Part shown: positions 8,240 through 20,252 of the stretch, in pieces
How positions within the stretch are numbered: the stretch's first letter is position 1
Layout: each line of letters begins with the position of its first letter
Translations under genes and position numbers: made by a program
The notes under the pieces: generated by a model
Told to the model about the DNA's origin: nothing
Database searches by the model: none
What the model saw: the letters and a program-made list of their open reading frames with translations, nothing else
Source of the DNA: Duganella rivi
GTDB taxonomy: Bacteria; Pseudomonadota; Gammaproteobacteria; Burkholderiales; Burkholderiaceae_D
Length of the DNA: 64,000 bases
Assembly: GCF_009857435.1 (NCBI RefSeq)
Contig: NZ_WWCK01000001.1
Coordinates: forward strand, 620,001 to 684,000
Reading direction: 5' to 3'

Positions 8240-9165
8240 AAAAGAATCGGCTGGCCCAGGCCGGCTACAACAATGCCAAGAGCCTGCTCGACATCATCCG
8301 CGAGATCGGCGAAACCGCAGTCAGCGTGTGGTGGCATTTCTTTGATTGGCTGGCGCAGGTTGAGTGGCGCAAGCTGCTGATCATCTGGCTGCTGCTGTTG
8401 ATTTTGTCGGCCTCGCTGTTCCACTTTACCGAGCAGGCCTGGGGCTTCATCTTGCTGTCGCTGGCCTTGAAGGTGCTGGCCGGCGGCAAGCGCAAGGCCG
8501 AGCTGGAAGCGCGTCACGCCGAGTCCCATGCGGACGAGGAAAGCATAGAACGCCGCGTGGTCGAAGCGCGCATGGCGGCGCTGCAAGCGCAAGTCGAACC
8601 GCACTTTTTATTCAATACGCTGGCCCTGATCGGCCAGCTGATCGAGACCGATCCGCCGCAAGCGGCGCGCATCCACCAGAATCTGATCGACTACCTGCGC
8701 GCGACGCTGCCGCAGATGCGCGCCAAGGGCGCGGGTACGCTGGGCCGCCAGATTGAAATGTCGCGCGCCTACCTCGCCATCATGCAGGCGCGCATGCGCT
8801 CGCGGCTGGCGGTGTCGATTGACGTGCCCGACGAAATGGCCAGCGCCACCTTCCCGGTGATGATGCTGCAAATTTTGATCGAGAACGCCATCAAGCATGG
8901 ATTGGAACCGAAGATCGACGGCGGCCGCATCGACATCCGCGCCTCGGTCGATGGGCAGATGCTGCAAGTGGATGTGATCGACGATGGCGTCGGTTTCAAT
9001 CCCTTCTCCAGCGACGGCGTCGGCCTGGCCAATGTGCGCGAGCGCTTGCGCATCCAGTACGGCAACCGCGCGCAGCTGGTGATTGAAGCGCCGCTGACCG
9101 GCGGCACCCGCGCCAGCATCCGCGTGCCCTACGCTCCCGATATTTTTGCAGGAACTCCGAAATGA
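8236..9165 (+). CDS. LytS/YehU-type sensor histidine kinase
   Basis: The 309-residue protein has two membrane segments at about residues 47-63 and 66-82. The phospho-acceptor motif QVEPHFLFNTL (His123) belongs to the His_kinase family of LytS/YehU proteins. A HATPase region follows, with LIENAIKHGLEP (N box) and VIDDGVGFNP and DGVGLANVRERL (G boxes). No cytoplasmic or periplasmic input domain is present beyond the short N-terminus. The start ATG overlaps the small membrane protein stop, and its own stop overlaps the LytTR regulator start by 4 nt. Kinase and regulator are therefore a cognate pair. Confidence 0.93.
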   Translation: MKKNRLAQAGYNNAKSLLDIIREIGETAVSVWWHFFDWLAQVEWRKLLIIWLLLLILSASLFHFTEQAWGFILLSLALKVLAGGKRKAELEARHAESHADEESIERRVVEARMAALQAQVEPHFLFNTLALIGQLIETDPPQAARIHQNLIDYLRATLPQMRAKGAGTLGRQIEMSRAYLAIMQARMRSRLAVSIDVPDEMASATFPVMMLQILIENAIKHGLEPKIDGGRIDIRASVDGQMLQVDVIDDGVGFNPFSSDGVGLANVRERLRIQYGNRAQLVIEAPLTGGTRASIRVPYAPDIFAGTPK

Positions 9166-9923
9166 ATCGTCCTACCGCCCTGATCGCCGACGATGAAGAA
9201 GGCATGCGCCAGCAACTGCGCAGCCGCTTGCAGGACGCGTGGCCGGCGCTCGACATCGTGGCGGAAGCTGCCAACGGCATAGAGGCTGTGGCGCTGGCCG
9301 GGCAGCACCAGCCGGACATCGTGTTCCTGGATATCCGCATGCCGGGCTTGTCCGGCATCGAGGCGGCGCGCATGCTGTTCAATCGCTGCCATCTGGTGTT
9401 TGTCACCGCTTACGACCAGTACGCGATTGAAGCGTTTGAACAAGGCGCCCTGGATTATCTGCTCAAGCCGGTCGGCGGCGAGCGCTTGAAAACTACTTGC
9501 GCGCGCTTGCAGAGTTTGATCGGCCAGCAGCCGTCCAACATCGAGCGGCAGTTGAGCCAGTTGCTATCGCACCACAGCAAGCCGGCGGCCAAGCAGGAAT
9601 ACCTGCGCTGGATACAAGCCGTGGTCGGCGCCAACCTGCGCATGATCTCCACGCGCGAGGTGCTGTTCTTCCAGGCCGATGAAAAATACACGCGCGTGCA
9701 GACCGAGCAATCGGAAGTCTTGATCCGCAAGACCTTGAAGGAGTTGGCGGACGAATTGGACCCGAATGAATTCTGGCGCATCCACCGTTCCACGCTGGTG
9801 CGCGTCGATGCAATCGAAGAAGTCACGCGCGATTTGCGTGGGCGGCAAATGGTCCGCGTGCGCAACCACCCGGAGTTGTTGGAAGTGAGCCGCGGCCACA
9901 CGCATTTATTCCAGCAAATGTAA
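9162..9923 (+). CDS. LytTR-family response regulator
   Basis: The 253-residue protein has a receiver domain (residues ~5-120) with acidic residues Asp10-Asp11, phospho-acceptor Asp57 in VFLDIRMPG, and the VTAYDQYAIEAF and LKPV segments. A C-terminal LytTR DNA-binding domain (about residues 150-253) contains FFQADEKYTRVQT, WRIHRSTLVRVDAIE and LEVSRGHTHLF. It forms a two-component system with the overlapping kinase gene. Known LytTR regulators control export, carbohydrate or peptide sensing and surface functions. The target here is not evident from neighbours. Confidence 0.95.
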   Translation: MNRPTALIADDEEGMRQQLRSRLQDAWPALDIVAEAANGIEAVALAGQHQPDIVFLDIRMPGLSGIEAARMLFNRCHLVFVTAYDQYAIEAFEQGALDYLLKPVGGERLKTTCARLQSLIGQQPSNIERQLSQLLSHHSKPAAKQEYLRWIQAVVGANLRMISTREVLFFQADEKYTRVQTEQSEVLIRKTLKELADELDPNEFWRIHRSTLVRVDAIEEVTRDLRGRQMVRVRNHPELLEVSRGHTHLFQQM

Positions 9924-9978
9924 GCGTGCGCGCCGGGCATCGGCGTATGATGGATCTCTTCTGTGAAGGGAGGGAACG

Positions 9979-10419
9979 ATGTCCAGCATACCCAAGCAAA
10001 CTCTCTGCGGCGTGATCCCGTGCCTGCGCTACCGCGACGCACCGGCCGCCATCGAATGGCTGCGCGACACGCTCGGCTTTACCGTGCAGTTCGTGGTGCC
10101 CAACGAAGACGGCAGCATCGCCCACGCGCAACTGACCTTTGGCAACAGCATGGTGATGCTGGGCTCCGCCTTCGATACGGACTACGGGCGATTGCTCAAG
10201 CAGCCGGGCGACATCGGCGGCTTCGTCACCCAAGGCAGCTACCTGGTGGTGAACGATGCGGACTTCGTCTACGGCCGCGTGCTGGAAAACGGCGGCCGCA
10301 TTCTGCTCGACATCAAGGATGAAGACTACGGCGGGCGCGGCTTCACCTGCAGCGATCCCGAAGGCCACGTCTGGAGTATCGGTACCTACGATCCCTACAA
10401 GCCGGCAAACCAGTTATAG
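9979..10419 (+). CDS. VOC-superfamily (glyoxalase/bleomycin-resistance-like) protein
   Basis: The 146-residue protein has two beta-alpha-beta-beta-beta halves. CLRYRDAPAAIEWLRDTLGF is the classic first half, and GRGFTCSDPEGHVWSIGTYD the second, with the conserved Glu in DPEGHVW. The family includes metal-dependent isomerases, dioxygenases and antibiotic-binding proteins. This subfamily (often labelled glyoxalase or PhnB-like) has no firm function. A GGGAGGG ribosome site precedes the ATG. Its last 25 nt overlap the convergent molybdoenzyme gene. Confidence 0.85.
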   Translation: MSSIPKQTLCGVIPCLRYRDAPAAIEWLRDTLGFTVQFVVPNEDGSIAHAQLTFGNSMVMLGSAFDTDYGRLLKQPGDIGGFVTQGSYLVVNDADFVYGRVLENGGRILLDIKDEDYGGRGFTCSDPEGHVWSIGTYDPYKPANQL

Positions 10420-11117
10420 CCGTGCAGGTCTTCCCAGTAGCCGCTGGTGAATTCGTTCGATACCGTCAAGCCGGTCAAGTGCTTGGGATTCTTGAATCCC
10501 AGCTTGGTCGGTATGCGCAGGCGTAGCGGAAAACCGAATTCATCGGGCAGACTGTCTTGCCCATTGAAGCTGAACGCCAGCATGGTCTGCGGGTGCAGCG
10601 CGCTCGCCATGTCGATGCTGGTGTAATAGCCATCGGCACAGCGGAAGGCGACGTACTTCGCGCTGGTGTCCGCGCCTATCAGCGCAAGGAAGTGCGATAG
10701 CGGCACGCCGGTCCACTGGCCGATGGCGCTCCAGCCTTCGATGCAGACCAGGCGCGTGATCTCCGTCTGCGGCGGCAGCGCCTTGAGTTCCTTCAGCGTC
10801 CACTCGCCCGGCTTGCGAACCAGTCCATCAACTTTAAAGCGCCATTGCGATTCGTCTATCTCGGGCACCGAGGCCGACGAATAAAACGCATTGAAGCGGA
10901 ATGGCAATGTCAGCTCGCTGCGGCTGAAGGTCGGCGCCAGCGTCTGCGGACGAAACAGCGCCGCCTGCGCCGCATCGTTAAAGCGCGAGACGCGTTTCAG
11001 CGCCGCTTCCACCGTCTCGTTCTCGCTGATGCGGCAGCCCGGCAACAGCGTTGCGGCCGCTGCGCCCAGCGACAGCCGCAACAGCTTGCGACGGCCTGTC
11101 CAGATTGTTTGCGTCAT
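10395..11117 (-). CDS. Molybdopterin-dependent oxidoreductase (MsrP/YedY-like, sulfite oxidase fold)
   Basis: The 240-residue protein has an N-terminal twin-arginine-like segment (GRRKLLRLSLGAAAA) and a possible lipid-attachment Cys in LLPGC. The core has the sulfite-oxidase-fold pattern with TRLVCIEGWSAIGQWTGVPL, whose Cys would ligate molybdenum, and the GFPLRLRIPTKLGFKNPKHL segment. MsrP/YedY enzymes are periplasmic Mo-cofactor reductases. The start overlaps the stop of a cytochrome b gene (ATGA at 11114-11117). Electrons would therefore come from that membrane protein, analogous to YedYZ or MsrPQ, although the cytochrome here is b561-like (inference). Confidence 0.88.
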   Translation of the reverse strand: MTQTIWTGRRKLLRLSLGAAAATLLPGCRISENETVEAALKRVSRFNDAAQAALFRPQTLAPTFSRSELTLPFRFNAFYSSASVPEIDESQWRFKVDGLVRKPGEWTLKELKALPPQTEITRLVCIEGWSAIGQWTGVPLSHFLALIGADTSAKYVAFRCADGYYTSIDMASALHPQTMLAFSFNGQDSLPDEFGFPLRLRIPTKLGFKNPKHLTGLTVSNEFTSGYWEDLHGYNWFAGL

Positions 11118-11686
11118 GATTTTTTAATCCCCAACATCGCCAGCAACAGGCGCGGCGAGCACAGCGCCAGCACAATATGGCCGCCGGCAAACGCAGCCAG
11201 CAAACCCATGCACAGGAAATGCGCCTGGCGCGCCATTTGGTAGCCGCCGAAAGCCTGTGTCAGCCATTGCAATTGCACCGGTTTCCAGATCGCCAGGCCT
11301 GACAGGATCACCAACGTCAGCAGCATCAGCACGCCCAGGTAAGCAGCTCTTTGCACGCGGCTGCGCTCCGCGCTGTCGCGCAGGTACAGGCGCCGCAAGC
11401 GCCCGGTCGCCACCAGCAGGATCACCGCCACGATGCCGTTGGCCGCCAGCAGCCACATGCCGGCGAAATGCCACAGCAACGCGCCCGGCAAGCTGCCGCC
11501 CAGCGTCAGGCTGCTGGCAAATCCAGCGATCCAGAACGGATCGGCGTTGTAGATTTGCCAGCCGCTGGTCAGCATCACCAGGAACACCGCCGCGTTCGTC
11601 CAATGGCACAGCCGCACCCATAGCGGCGGCGCGCCATGAACCAGCGCGGCGCTGCGCTCCTCATCAGATCGGTGGCAAGAAGCCAT
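11114..11686 (-). CDS. Cytochrome b561-like membrane protein
   Basis: This 190-residue protein has four predicted membrane helices. PLWVRLCHWTNAAVFLVMLTSGW carries the first haem-ligand His, and further hydrophobic segments include a GALLWHFAGMWLLAANG helix and HFLCMGLLAAFAGGHIVLAL near the C-terminus with more His ligands. This matches bacterial cytochrome b/b6 domain proteins that deliver quinol electrons to periplasmic oxidoreductases. The start at 11686 overlaps the upstream gene by 23 nt. Other in-frame ATGs lie further upstream, but the family begins near here. It is coupled to the molybdoenzyme gene by a 4-nt overlap. Confidence 0.85.
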   Translation of the reverse strand: MASCHRSDEERSAALVHGAPPLWVRLCHWTNAAVFLVMLTSGWQIYNADPFWIAGFASSLTLGGSLPGALLWHFAGMWLLAANGIVAVILLVATGRLRRLYLRDSAERSRVQRAAYLGVLMLLTLVILSGLAIWKPVQLQWLTQAFGGYQMARQAHFLCMGLLAAFAGGHIVLALCSPRLLLAMLGIKKS

Positions 11687-12266
11687 CGCGGCCAACCAGT
11701 ACCGCATTGGCGGTGGCAACGCCATCCGCACCCGCCGCGCCGATCACCAGTACCTTGGCGCCCACCACGATCAGCTCGCGCTTGCCCGGAACGAACTGGC
11801 CGTAGACAGTGGCGCTATCGAGCACCACTTGCTGGGTCTTGCCGCCAAAGCGCATTTCCAGTTCGGTGGCGCTGGCCTTTTTGCTGACTTTGGCGACGGT
11901 GGCATTGGTCATCGTGCTGCGGTCGCCCAAATCCCAAGGGAAGTGGCCTTCGTTCATGCCGCGCGCCGGCTCAGGGAACACCATCACGCCCATGGCGCGC
12001 ACCTTGCCCTGCGGCGCAGGCGCAGCGGCGATGCCGAGGTAGGCGTTTTCCTTGATCGCCGCAGCCGTGGTGCGCGACACGTCCAGTACTTGCGCCTGCT
12101 CCGGCAGCTTGACAATGGTCTTCACACCTTTGCGGTCGGTGACCGTCAGTTCGGTGGCGCTGACGGCGCTGACTTCACCGCGCAGGTGAATCTGGCTATC
12201 GGCGGCAAAACTGGCGGTGGCAGTGACCAGCGCGGCGCTGGCGATCAGTAAATTCAGCAATTTCAT
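11664..12266 (-). CDS. Secreted protein associated with the cytochrome b/molybdoenzyme pair
   Basis: This 200-residue protein has a signal peptide (residues 1-22, ending TASFA) and a beta-rich mature part. The pattern IHLRGEVSAVSATELTVTDR, GVMVFPEPARGMNEGHFPWD, then STMTNATV recurs in proteins encoded next to cytochrome b561 and molybdoenzyme genes in other proteobacteria (recalled resemblance, DUF5666-like). Its function is unknown. It is the first gene of the three-gene set 10395-12266 on the minus strand, and only a 114-nt spacer separates it from the divergent LuxR-type regulator. Confidence 0.78.
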   Translation of the reverse strand: MKLLNLLIASAALVTATASFAADSQIHLRGEVSAVSATELTVTDRKGVKTIVKLPEQAQVLDVSRTTAAAIKENAYLGIAAAPAPQGKVRAMGVMVFPEPARGMNEGHFPWDLGDRSTMTNATVAKVSKKASATELEMRFGGKTQQVVLDSATVYGQFVPGKRELIVVGAKVLVIGAAGADGVATANAVLVGRDGFLPPI

Positions 12267-12368
12267 GACTATCCTTGAATGAATGAAACGGAACACGCAC
12301 TATGCTGCCGCGCCGCCGCGCGCGCCATCGGTCAAACATCCGATGCCGGTGTTTTCTCCGGGGTCGCT

Positions 12369-12380
12369 ATAATCGCCGTC

Positions 12381-12381
<1 letters not shown>
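12369..12381 (+). promoter_or_regulatory. TATAAT box immediately before the LuxR-family start (possible leaderless mRNA)
   Basis: A consensus -10 hexamer TATAAT occupies 12369-12374, and the best ATG of the downstream gene is at 12381, where transcription would be expected to begin. No Shine-Dalgarno is visible before that ATG. No good -35 box lies at the right distance, so this remains a weak promoter call. Confidence 0.3.
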
Positions 12382-15452
<3,071 letters not shown>

Positions 15453-15456
<4 letters not shown>

Positions 15457-16775
15457 GGGCGAATAGTCCGATAAATAACTGGGTTGGCTGCCGGTGCAGC
15501 ATCGGCGATCTGGTACGAGGCTTGAATTTCGCGGATCGCTTGTTCAGCAGCTTCCTGCGTACGCGCATGCACCATCGCCAACGGCTGGCCGGCTTCGATT
15601 TTATCGCCCAAGCCAACCAGGCCGGTCAGACCAACAGCGTAGTCGATAGGATCGGCGGCACGGCGACGGCCGCCGCCCAGCGACACCACGGCCAGGCCGA
15701 TTTCGCGGGTGTTGGCCGACGCGGCGTAGCCCGATTTCAGCGCCGGCGCCGGCACGATGATCGGCGAGCGTTCCAGGTACTTGTCCGGGTTGTCCATCAA
15801 ATCCGCAGGGCCGCCCAGCGCCACCACCATGCGCGCGAAACGCTCGGCCGCTTCGCCGCTGTCCAGCGAGGCTTGCAGCTTGGCGCGTGCTTCGGTTTCG
15901 TCAGCGGCGAGTTTGCCCAGCACCAGCATCTCGGCGCACAGCGCCAAGGTGACTTCGTGCAGGCGCGCAGGACGCGACTTGCCGGTCAGGTAGTCGATCG
16001 CGCCGCGTACTTCAACGGCGTTACCGGCATATGGCGCCAGCGATTCATTCATGTCGGTCAGGACGGCGGAAGTCACCATGCCCGCGCCGTTGCCAACCTT
16101 GACGATGCTCTCGGCCAGTTCCACCGATTTCTCGTAGCTTGGCATGAAAGCGCCGCTGCCGACTTTCACGTCCATCGCCAGCGCATCCAGGCCGGCCGAC
16201 AGTTTCTTCGACAGGATGGAGCCGGTGATCATGGCGACCGATTCCACCGTCGCCGTCACATCGCGCACGCCGTAGAACACCTTGTCCGACGGCGCCAGCG
16301 ACGAAGTCTGGCCGATAATGGCAACGCCGACTTCCTTCACCACCTTGCGGAACAACGCGTTGTCCGGCACTGTGGAGTAGCCAGGGATGGAGTCGAACTT
16401 GTCCAGCGTGCCGCCGGTATGGCCGAGGCCACGGCCGGAGATCATCGGCACGTAGCCGCCGCATGCTGCGACCATAGGGCCGAGCAGCAGCGATACCACG
16501 TCGCCAACGCCGCCGGTGGAGTGCTTGTCCACCACCGGGCCGTTCAGGTCGAGCGAGCGCCAATCCAGCACTTCGCCGGAATCGCGCATGGCCAAGGTGA
16601 AGGCCACGCGTTCGTCCATGTTCATGTCTTTGAAGTAGACCGCCATCGCCAGCGCAGCGATCTGGCTTTCCGTCACGCGGCCCGAGGTAATGCCGCCGAC
16701 GAAGAACTGAATCTCTTCGGCCGACAGCACGCCGCCGTCACGCTTCTTGCGAATAATCTCTTGGGGTAGAAACAT
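15453..16775 (-). CDS. deoA: Thymidine (pyrimidine-nucleoside) phosphorylase
   Basis: The 440-residue protein is full length for DeoA. Signatures include [14 protein letters not shown] for phosphate and pyrimidine binding, [20 protein letters not shown], and [11 protein letters not shown]. It phosphorolyses thymidine and deoxyuridine to the base plus deoxyribose 1-phosphate, which DeoB and DeoC of the same operon process. GGAG sits 6 nt before the ATG. The 124-nt gap upstream of it holds a repeated palindromic element (16827-16883), which could split or modulate the operon at this point. Confidence 0.96.
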
Positions 16776-16826
16776 GCGCTTCTCCGTTTCTGTAGATCGG
16801 TACGTCGCCGTGGAGTTTGCGGCACC

Positions 16827-16883
16827 CGCGAAACCCGCACTGCGACGAAGCTCGGGGTCTGACCCCGTACGGGGTCAGACCCC
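16827..16883. repeat. Dispersed intergenic palindromic element, copy 1
   Basis: A 22-nt block (16827-16848) is followed, after 5 nt, by a perfect 30-nt palindrome at 16854-16883. Each palindrome arm (GGGGTCTGACCCC and GGGGTCAGACCCC) is itself a 6-bp inverted repeat around one base, so the structure can be one long hairpin or two small ones. The same block plus palindrome occurs again at 40743-40797 with 2 differences in the block. Both copies lie between two minus-strand genes just after a stop codon. It is probably a REP-like element with an RNA-hairpin role; no transposase is nearby. Confidence 0.85.
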
Positions 16884-16899
16884 TTCTGTTAGGGGGGCT

Positions 16900-19281
16900 T
16901 TACACGCCGTAAGGAATCCAGATGTTTTTCACTTGCGACGCGTGCGCGAGGACTGCACGGCCGCCAGCTTGCGACGTGCTATACCAATCACGCCCCTTCG
17001 CCCCACCAACCCAGGTGCGCTTCAGCGAGCTAGCCGACAGGCGCTCGACTTCAGCACAGCCTTCCGCCGAACCGTCGTGACGCCACACTGCATCGATATC
17101 CGAGTGCGTTGCCAGCGTGCGCGCCAGTTCATCGGCCGAACCGGTGATGATGTTGACCACGCCAGCCGGCAGGTCGCTCGTGTCCAGCACTTGATACAGG
17201 TCGGTCGCCGACAGCGGATGCGCTTCCGACGGCACCACCACCACGCGGTTGCCCAGCGCGATAGCCGGCGCCACCAGCGAGATGAAGCCCAGCAGCGGCG
17301 CTTCGTTCGGGCAAACGATGCCAATCACGCCCAGCGGCTCATTCAGCGCCACGGTGATGCCGTGCATCGGCGGCTGGTGCGCCAGACCGTCGTATTTGTC
17401 GGCCCAGGCAGCCCAGTAGAACAGGCGCTCGATCGACGCTTGCACTTCTTTCTCGGCGTTTTTGGTGCCGGTCATGGCGGCGATGCGGGCTGCGAATTCC
17501 TCGCCGCGCGCGGCCAGGTTTTCAGCGATGTAGTACAGCACTTGCGCGCGGTTGTGCGCGGTGGCTTTCGTCCAGCCGGTGGCTTTGTGTGCAGCTTCCA
17601 CGGCGTTGCGGATGTCTTTGCGATTGCCCTCGCCTACTTCGGCGATGAAGGAACCGTCAGCGCCGTGGATCGCGCGGCTGTAAGCGCCGTCAGGGCGTGC
17701 CTGTTTGCCACCGATATACAGCTTGGCGGTGCGGTCGATCGCGAATGCGCCACCCGCTGCCGGTGCTGCCTTGGCTTTGGCTTTCGGCTCGATGACCGGA
17801 GCAGCAGGACGCGCGTCTTCCGCCTTGGCGGTCAGGTACTCGTACATGCCTTCGCGGCCGCCTTCACGGCCGTAGCCGGATTCGCGGTAGCCGCCGAAGC
17901 CGCAAGCAGCGTCGAACTGGTTGGCAGTGTTAATCCACACCACGCCTGCCTTGATCGCAGGAGCGACGTCCAGCGCCAGCGAGATGTTCTCGGTCCACAC
18001 GCAAGCGGCCAGGCCGTACACGGTGTTGTTCGCCAGTTGCACGGCTTCCGGCGGAGTGCGGAAGCTCATCGCCACCAGCACTGGTCCAAAGATTTCAGCC
18101 TGTGCCACGGCAGCCGAAGTCGATGCGCCGGTGATCAGGGTTAGCGGGAACCACGAGCCGTCGGCCGGCAGTTCGCATGCTGGCTGGTACACGGTGCAGC
18201 CTTCGTCGCGTGCCGATTGCACCAGGCCTTCAATGCGCTGCTTCTGTACTGGATCGACCAGCGCGCCGATGTCCATCGACTTGTCCAGCGGCGAGCCAAG
18301 GGTCAGCTTGTCCATGCGCGCGCGCAGCTTGGCGAGGAATTTCTCCTGCACCGATTCCTGCACCAGCAGGCGCGAACCTGCGCAGCAAACCTGGCCCTGG
18401 TTGAACCAGATCGAATCAACCAGGCCTTCAACGGCTGCATCCAGATCCGCATCTTCAAACACGATGAACGGCGACTTGCCGCCCAGTTCCAGCGACAGCT
18501 TCTTGCCGCTGCCTGCCGACGCTTCGCGGATCAAACGGCCAACTTCGGTCGAACCGGTGAAGGCCAGCTTGTCGATGCCTTCGTGCTTGACGATCGCTTC
18601 GCCCACGCGGCCATCGCCGGTGACGATGTTAACCACACCAGCAGGCACGCCCGCTTGTACGCAGATATCGGCGAACAGCATCGCGGTCAGCGAGGTGAAT
18701 TCAGCAGGCTTGAACACCACGGTGTTACCAGCAGCCAGCGCAGGAGCGATTTTCCACGCCAGCATCAGCAGCGGGAAGTTCCACGGCACGATCTGGCCGA
18801 CCACGCCGACGGCGCGGTAGTCGGAGAATTCTTCGGCTTGCAGTTGCGCCCAGCCAGCGTGGTAGTAGAAGTGACGCGCCACCAGCGGCAGATCGACGTC
18901 GCGCGTTTCGCGGATGGTCTTGCCGTTGTCTAGCGTTTCCAGCACCGCGAACAGGCGCGCGTGCTTTTGCATCAGGCGCGCGATCGAGTACATGATCTTG
19001 GCGCGGCCATGGCCGCCCAGTGCTTGCCAGCCCGGTTGCGCTGCGCGTGCAGCAGCAACTGCGCGGTCGACGTCGGCGGCGGTGCCTTGGGTCAGGTCAG
19101 CCAGCTTGGCGCCGCTGGCTGGGTTGATGGAAGCGAACAGCTCACCGGCTTCGCTCCACTCGTTGTTGATGAACAGGCCGAATTGGCGGCCGCGCTGTTC
19201 CAGCCACGCTTGCGCTTCTTTGGTGCTTTCCGGTGCTGGGCCGTATTCCATGGTGTTCAGGATCTCTTTGATGGTTGGCAT
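16900..19281 (-). CDS. ALDH16-like tandem-domain aldehyde dehydrogenase
   Basis: This 793-residue protein contains two aldehyde dehydrogenase domains joined by an Ala/Lys/Pro-rich linker near residue 505. The first domain is complete, with VVGQIVPWNFPLLMLAWK, LSLELGGKSPFIVF and the catalytic Cys in NQGQVCCAGSR. The second domain keeps the coenzyme-fold pattern (GVIGIVCPNEAPLLGF) but has no catalytic Cys loop, as in ALDH16 proteins. It is followed by deoA and preceded by deoC, whose product releases acetaldehyde, so acetaldehyde oxidation to acetate is the likely job (inference). The length fits bacterial ALDH16. Confidence 0.88.
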   Translation of the reverse strand: MPTIKEILNTMEYGPAPESTKEAQAWLEQRGRQFGLFINNEWSEAGELFASINPASGAKLADLTQGTAADVDRAVAAARAAQPGWQALGGHGRAKIMYSIARLMQKHARLFAVLETLDNGKTIRETRDVDLPLVARHFYYHAGWAQLQAEEFSDYRAVGVVGQIVPWNFPLLMLAWKIAPALAAGNTVVFKPAEFTSLTAMLFADICVQAGVPAGVVNIVTGDGRVGEAIVKHEGIDKLAFTGSTEVGRLIREASAGSGKKLSLELGGKSPFIVFEDADLDAAVEGLVDSIWFNQGQVCCAGSRLLVQESVQEKFLAKLRARMDKLTLGSPLDKSMDIGALVDPVQKQRIEGLVQSARDEGCTVYQPACELPADGSWFPLTLITGASTSAAVAQAEIFGPVLVAMSFRTPPEAVQLANNTVYGLAACVWTENISLALDVAPAIKAGVVWINTANQFDAACGFGGYRESGYGREGGREGMYEYLTAKAEDARPAAPVIEPKAKAKAAPAAGGAFAIDRTAKLYIGGKQARPDGAYSRAIHGADGSFIAEVGEGNRKDIRNAVEAAHKATGWTKATAHNRAQVLYYIAENLAARGEEFAARIAAMTGTKNAEKEVQASIERLFYWAAWADKYDGLAHQPPMHGITVALNEPLGVIGIVCPNEAPLLGFISLVAPAIALGNRVVVVPSEAHPLSATDLYQVLDTSDLPAGVVNIITGSADELARTLATHSDIDAVWRHDGSAEGCAEVERLSASSLKRTWVGGAKGRDWYSTSQAGGRAVLAHASQVKNIWIPYGV

Positions 19282-19298
19282 GACAGTGTCCGTGTTCT

Positions 19299-20252
19299 TT
19301 AAGGTTGCGCGTGGCGGTGAGCGGCCGAGTAGTTACCGGTCACGTAGTGTTCCAGTTGACGCTCGATGTCGGTCAGCAGGCTGGATGCGCCGATGCGGAA
19401 CAGGTGCGGCTCCAGCCACTCGTTGCCCAGTTCTTCCTTCATCAGGGTCAGGTACTGCAACGCGGCCTTGGCCGTGCCGACGCCACCCGCAGGCTTGTAG
19501 CCGATCTTGAAGCCGGTCTGCTCGTGGTACTCGCGGATCGCGCGCACCATGGTCAGCGACACAGGGATAGTGGCGTTGACCGGCTCTTTACCGGTCGAGG
19601 TCTTGATGAAGTCCGCGCCAGCCATCATGCACACCCACGATGCTTTCGCCACGTTTTCCAGCGTAACCAGTTCACCGGTCGCCAGAATCGCTTTCACGTG
19701 CGCTTCGCCGCAAGCCTTGCGGTAAGCCAGCATCTCGTCGTACAGCGCTTGCCAGTTGCCAGTCAAAACGTGCTGGCGGGTGATGACGATATCGATCTCG
19801 GTTGCGCCAGCGGCCACCGACAGTTCGATCTCGCGCACCTTGGTTTCCATGCTGGTCAAGCCAGCCGGGAAGCCGGTCGACACGGCAGCGATAGGCAGGC
19901 GGCCTTGCAGCACTTCCACCGCAGGCTTGATCATCTCGTGATACACGCATACCGCGCCGGTGGCGAGGTTGACGTCCTGCAGGCCCAGTGCTTCCACCAG
20001 ATCGGTGCGCAGCGGACGCAGCGCCTTGCGGCACAGGCGCTCAACGCGGCCCGGCGTATCGTCGCCCGACAGCGTGGTCAGGTCGATCAGGCCGATGGCC
20101 TTGACCAGCCACGCGGCCTGGTATTCCTTCTTCACCGTGCGGCGGTTCGCCAGGCTGGCGGCGCGGCGGTCGGCGGCGGACTTGTTGACGTGGATGTGAT
20201 TGATCCAGCCGAGATCCAGTGGGACTGCTTCGTTGCGTTTGAAGTCGCTCAT
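19299..20252 (-). CDS. deoC: Deoxyribose-phosphate aldolase
   Basis: The 317-residue TIM-barrel enzyme shows IGLIDLTTLSGDDTP at the N-terminal barrel strand, the Schiff-base Lys in ADFIKTSTGK and the second catalytic Lys in GYKPAGGV. It cleaves 2-deoxyribose 5-phosphate to glyceraldehyde 3-phosphate and acetaldehyde. It is somewhat longer than the E. coli enzyme because of an N-terminal extension of ~40 residues, as in the eukaryotic-like DeoC subclass. It overlaps the deoB stop (ATGA), so the two are coupled. Confidence 0.95.
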   Translation of the reverse strand: MSDFKRNEAVPLDLGWINHIHVNKSAADRRAASLANRRTVKKEYQAAWLVKAIGLIDLTTLSGDDTPGRVERLCRKALRPLRTDLVEALGLQDVNLATGAVCVYHEMIKPAVEVLQGRLPIAAVSTGFPAGLTSMETKVREIELSVAAGATEIDIVITRQHVLTGNWQALYDEMLAYRKACGEAHVKAILATGELVTLENVAKASWVCMMAGADFIKTSTGKEPVNATIPVSLTMVRAIREYHEQTGFKIGYKPAGGVGTAKAALQYLTLMKEELGNEWLEPHLFRIGASSLLTDIERQLEHYVTGNYSAAHRHAQP

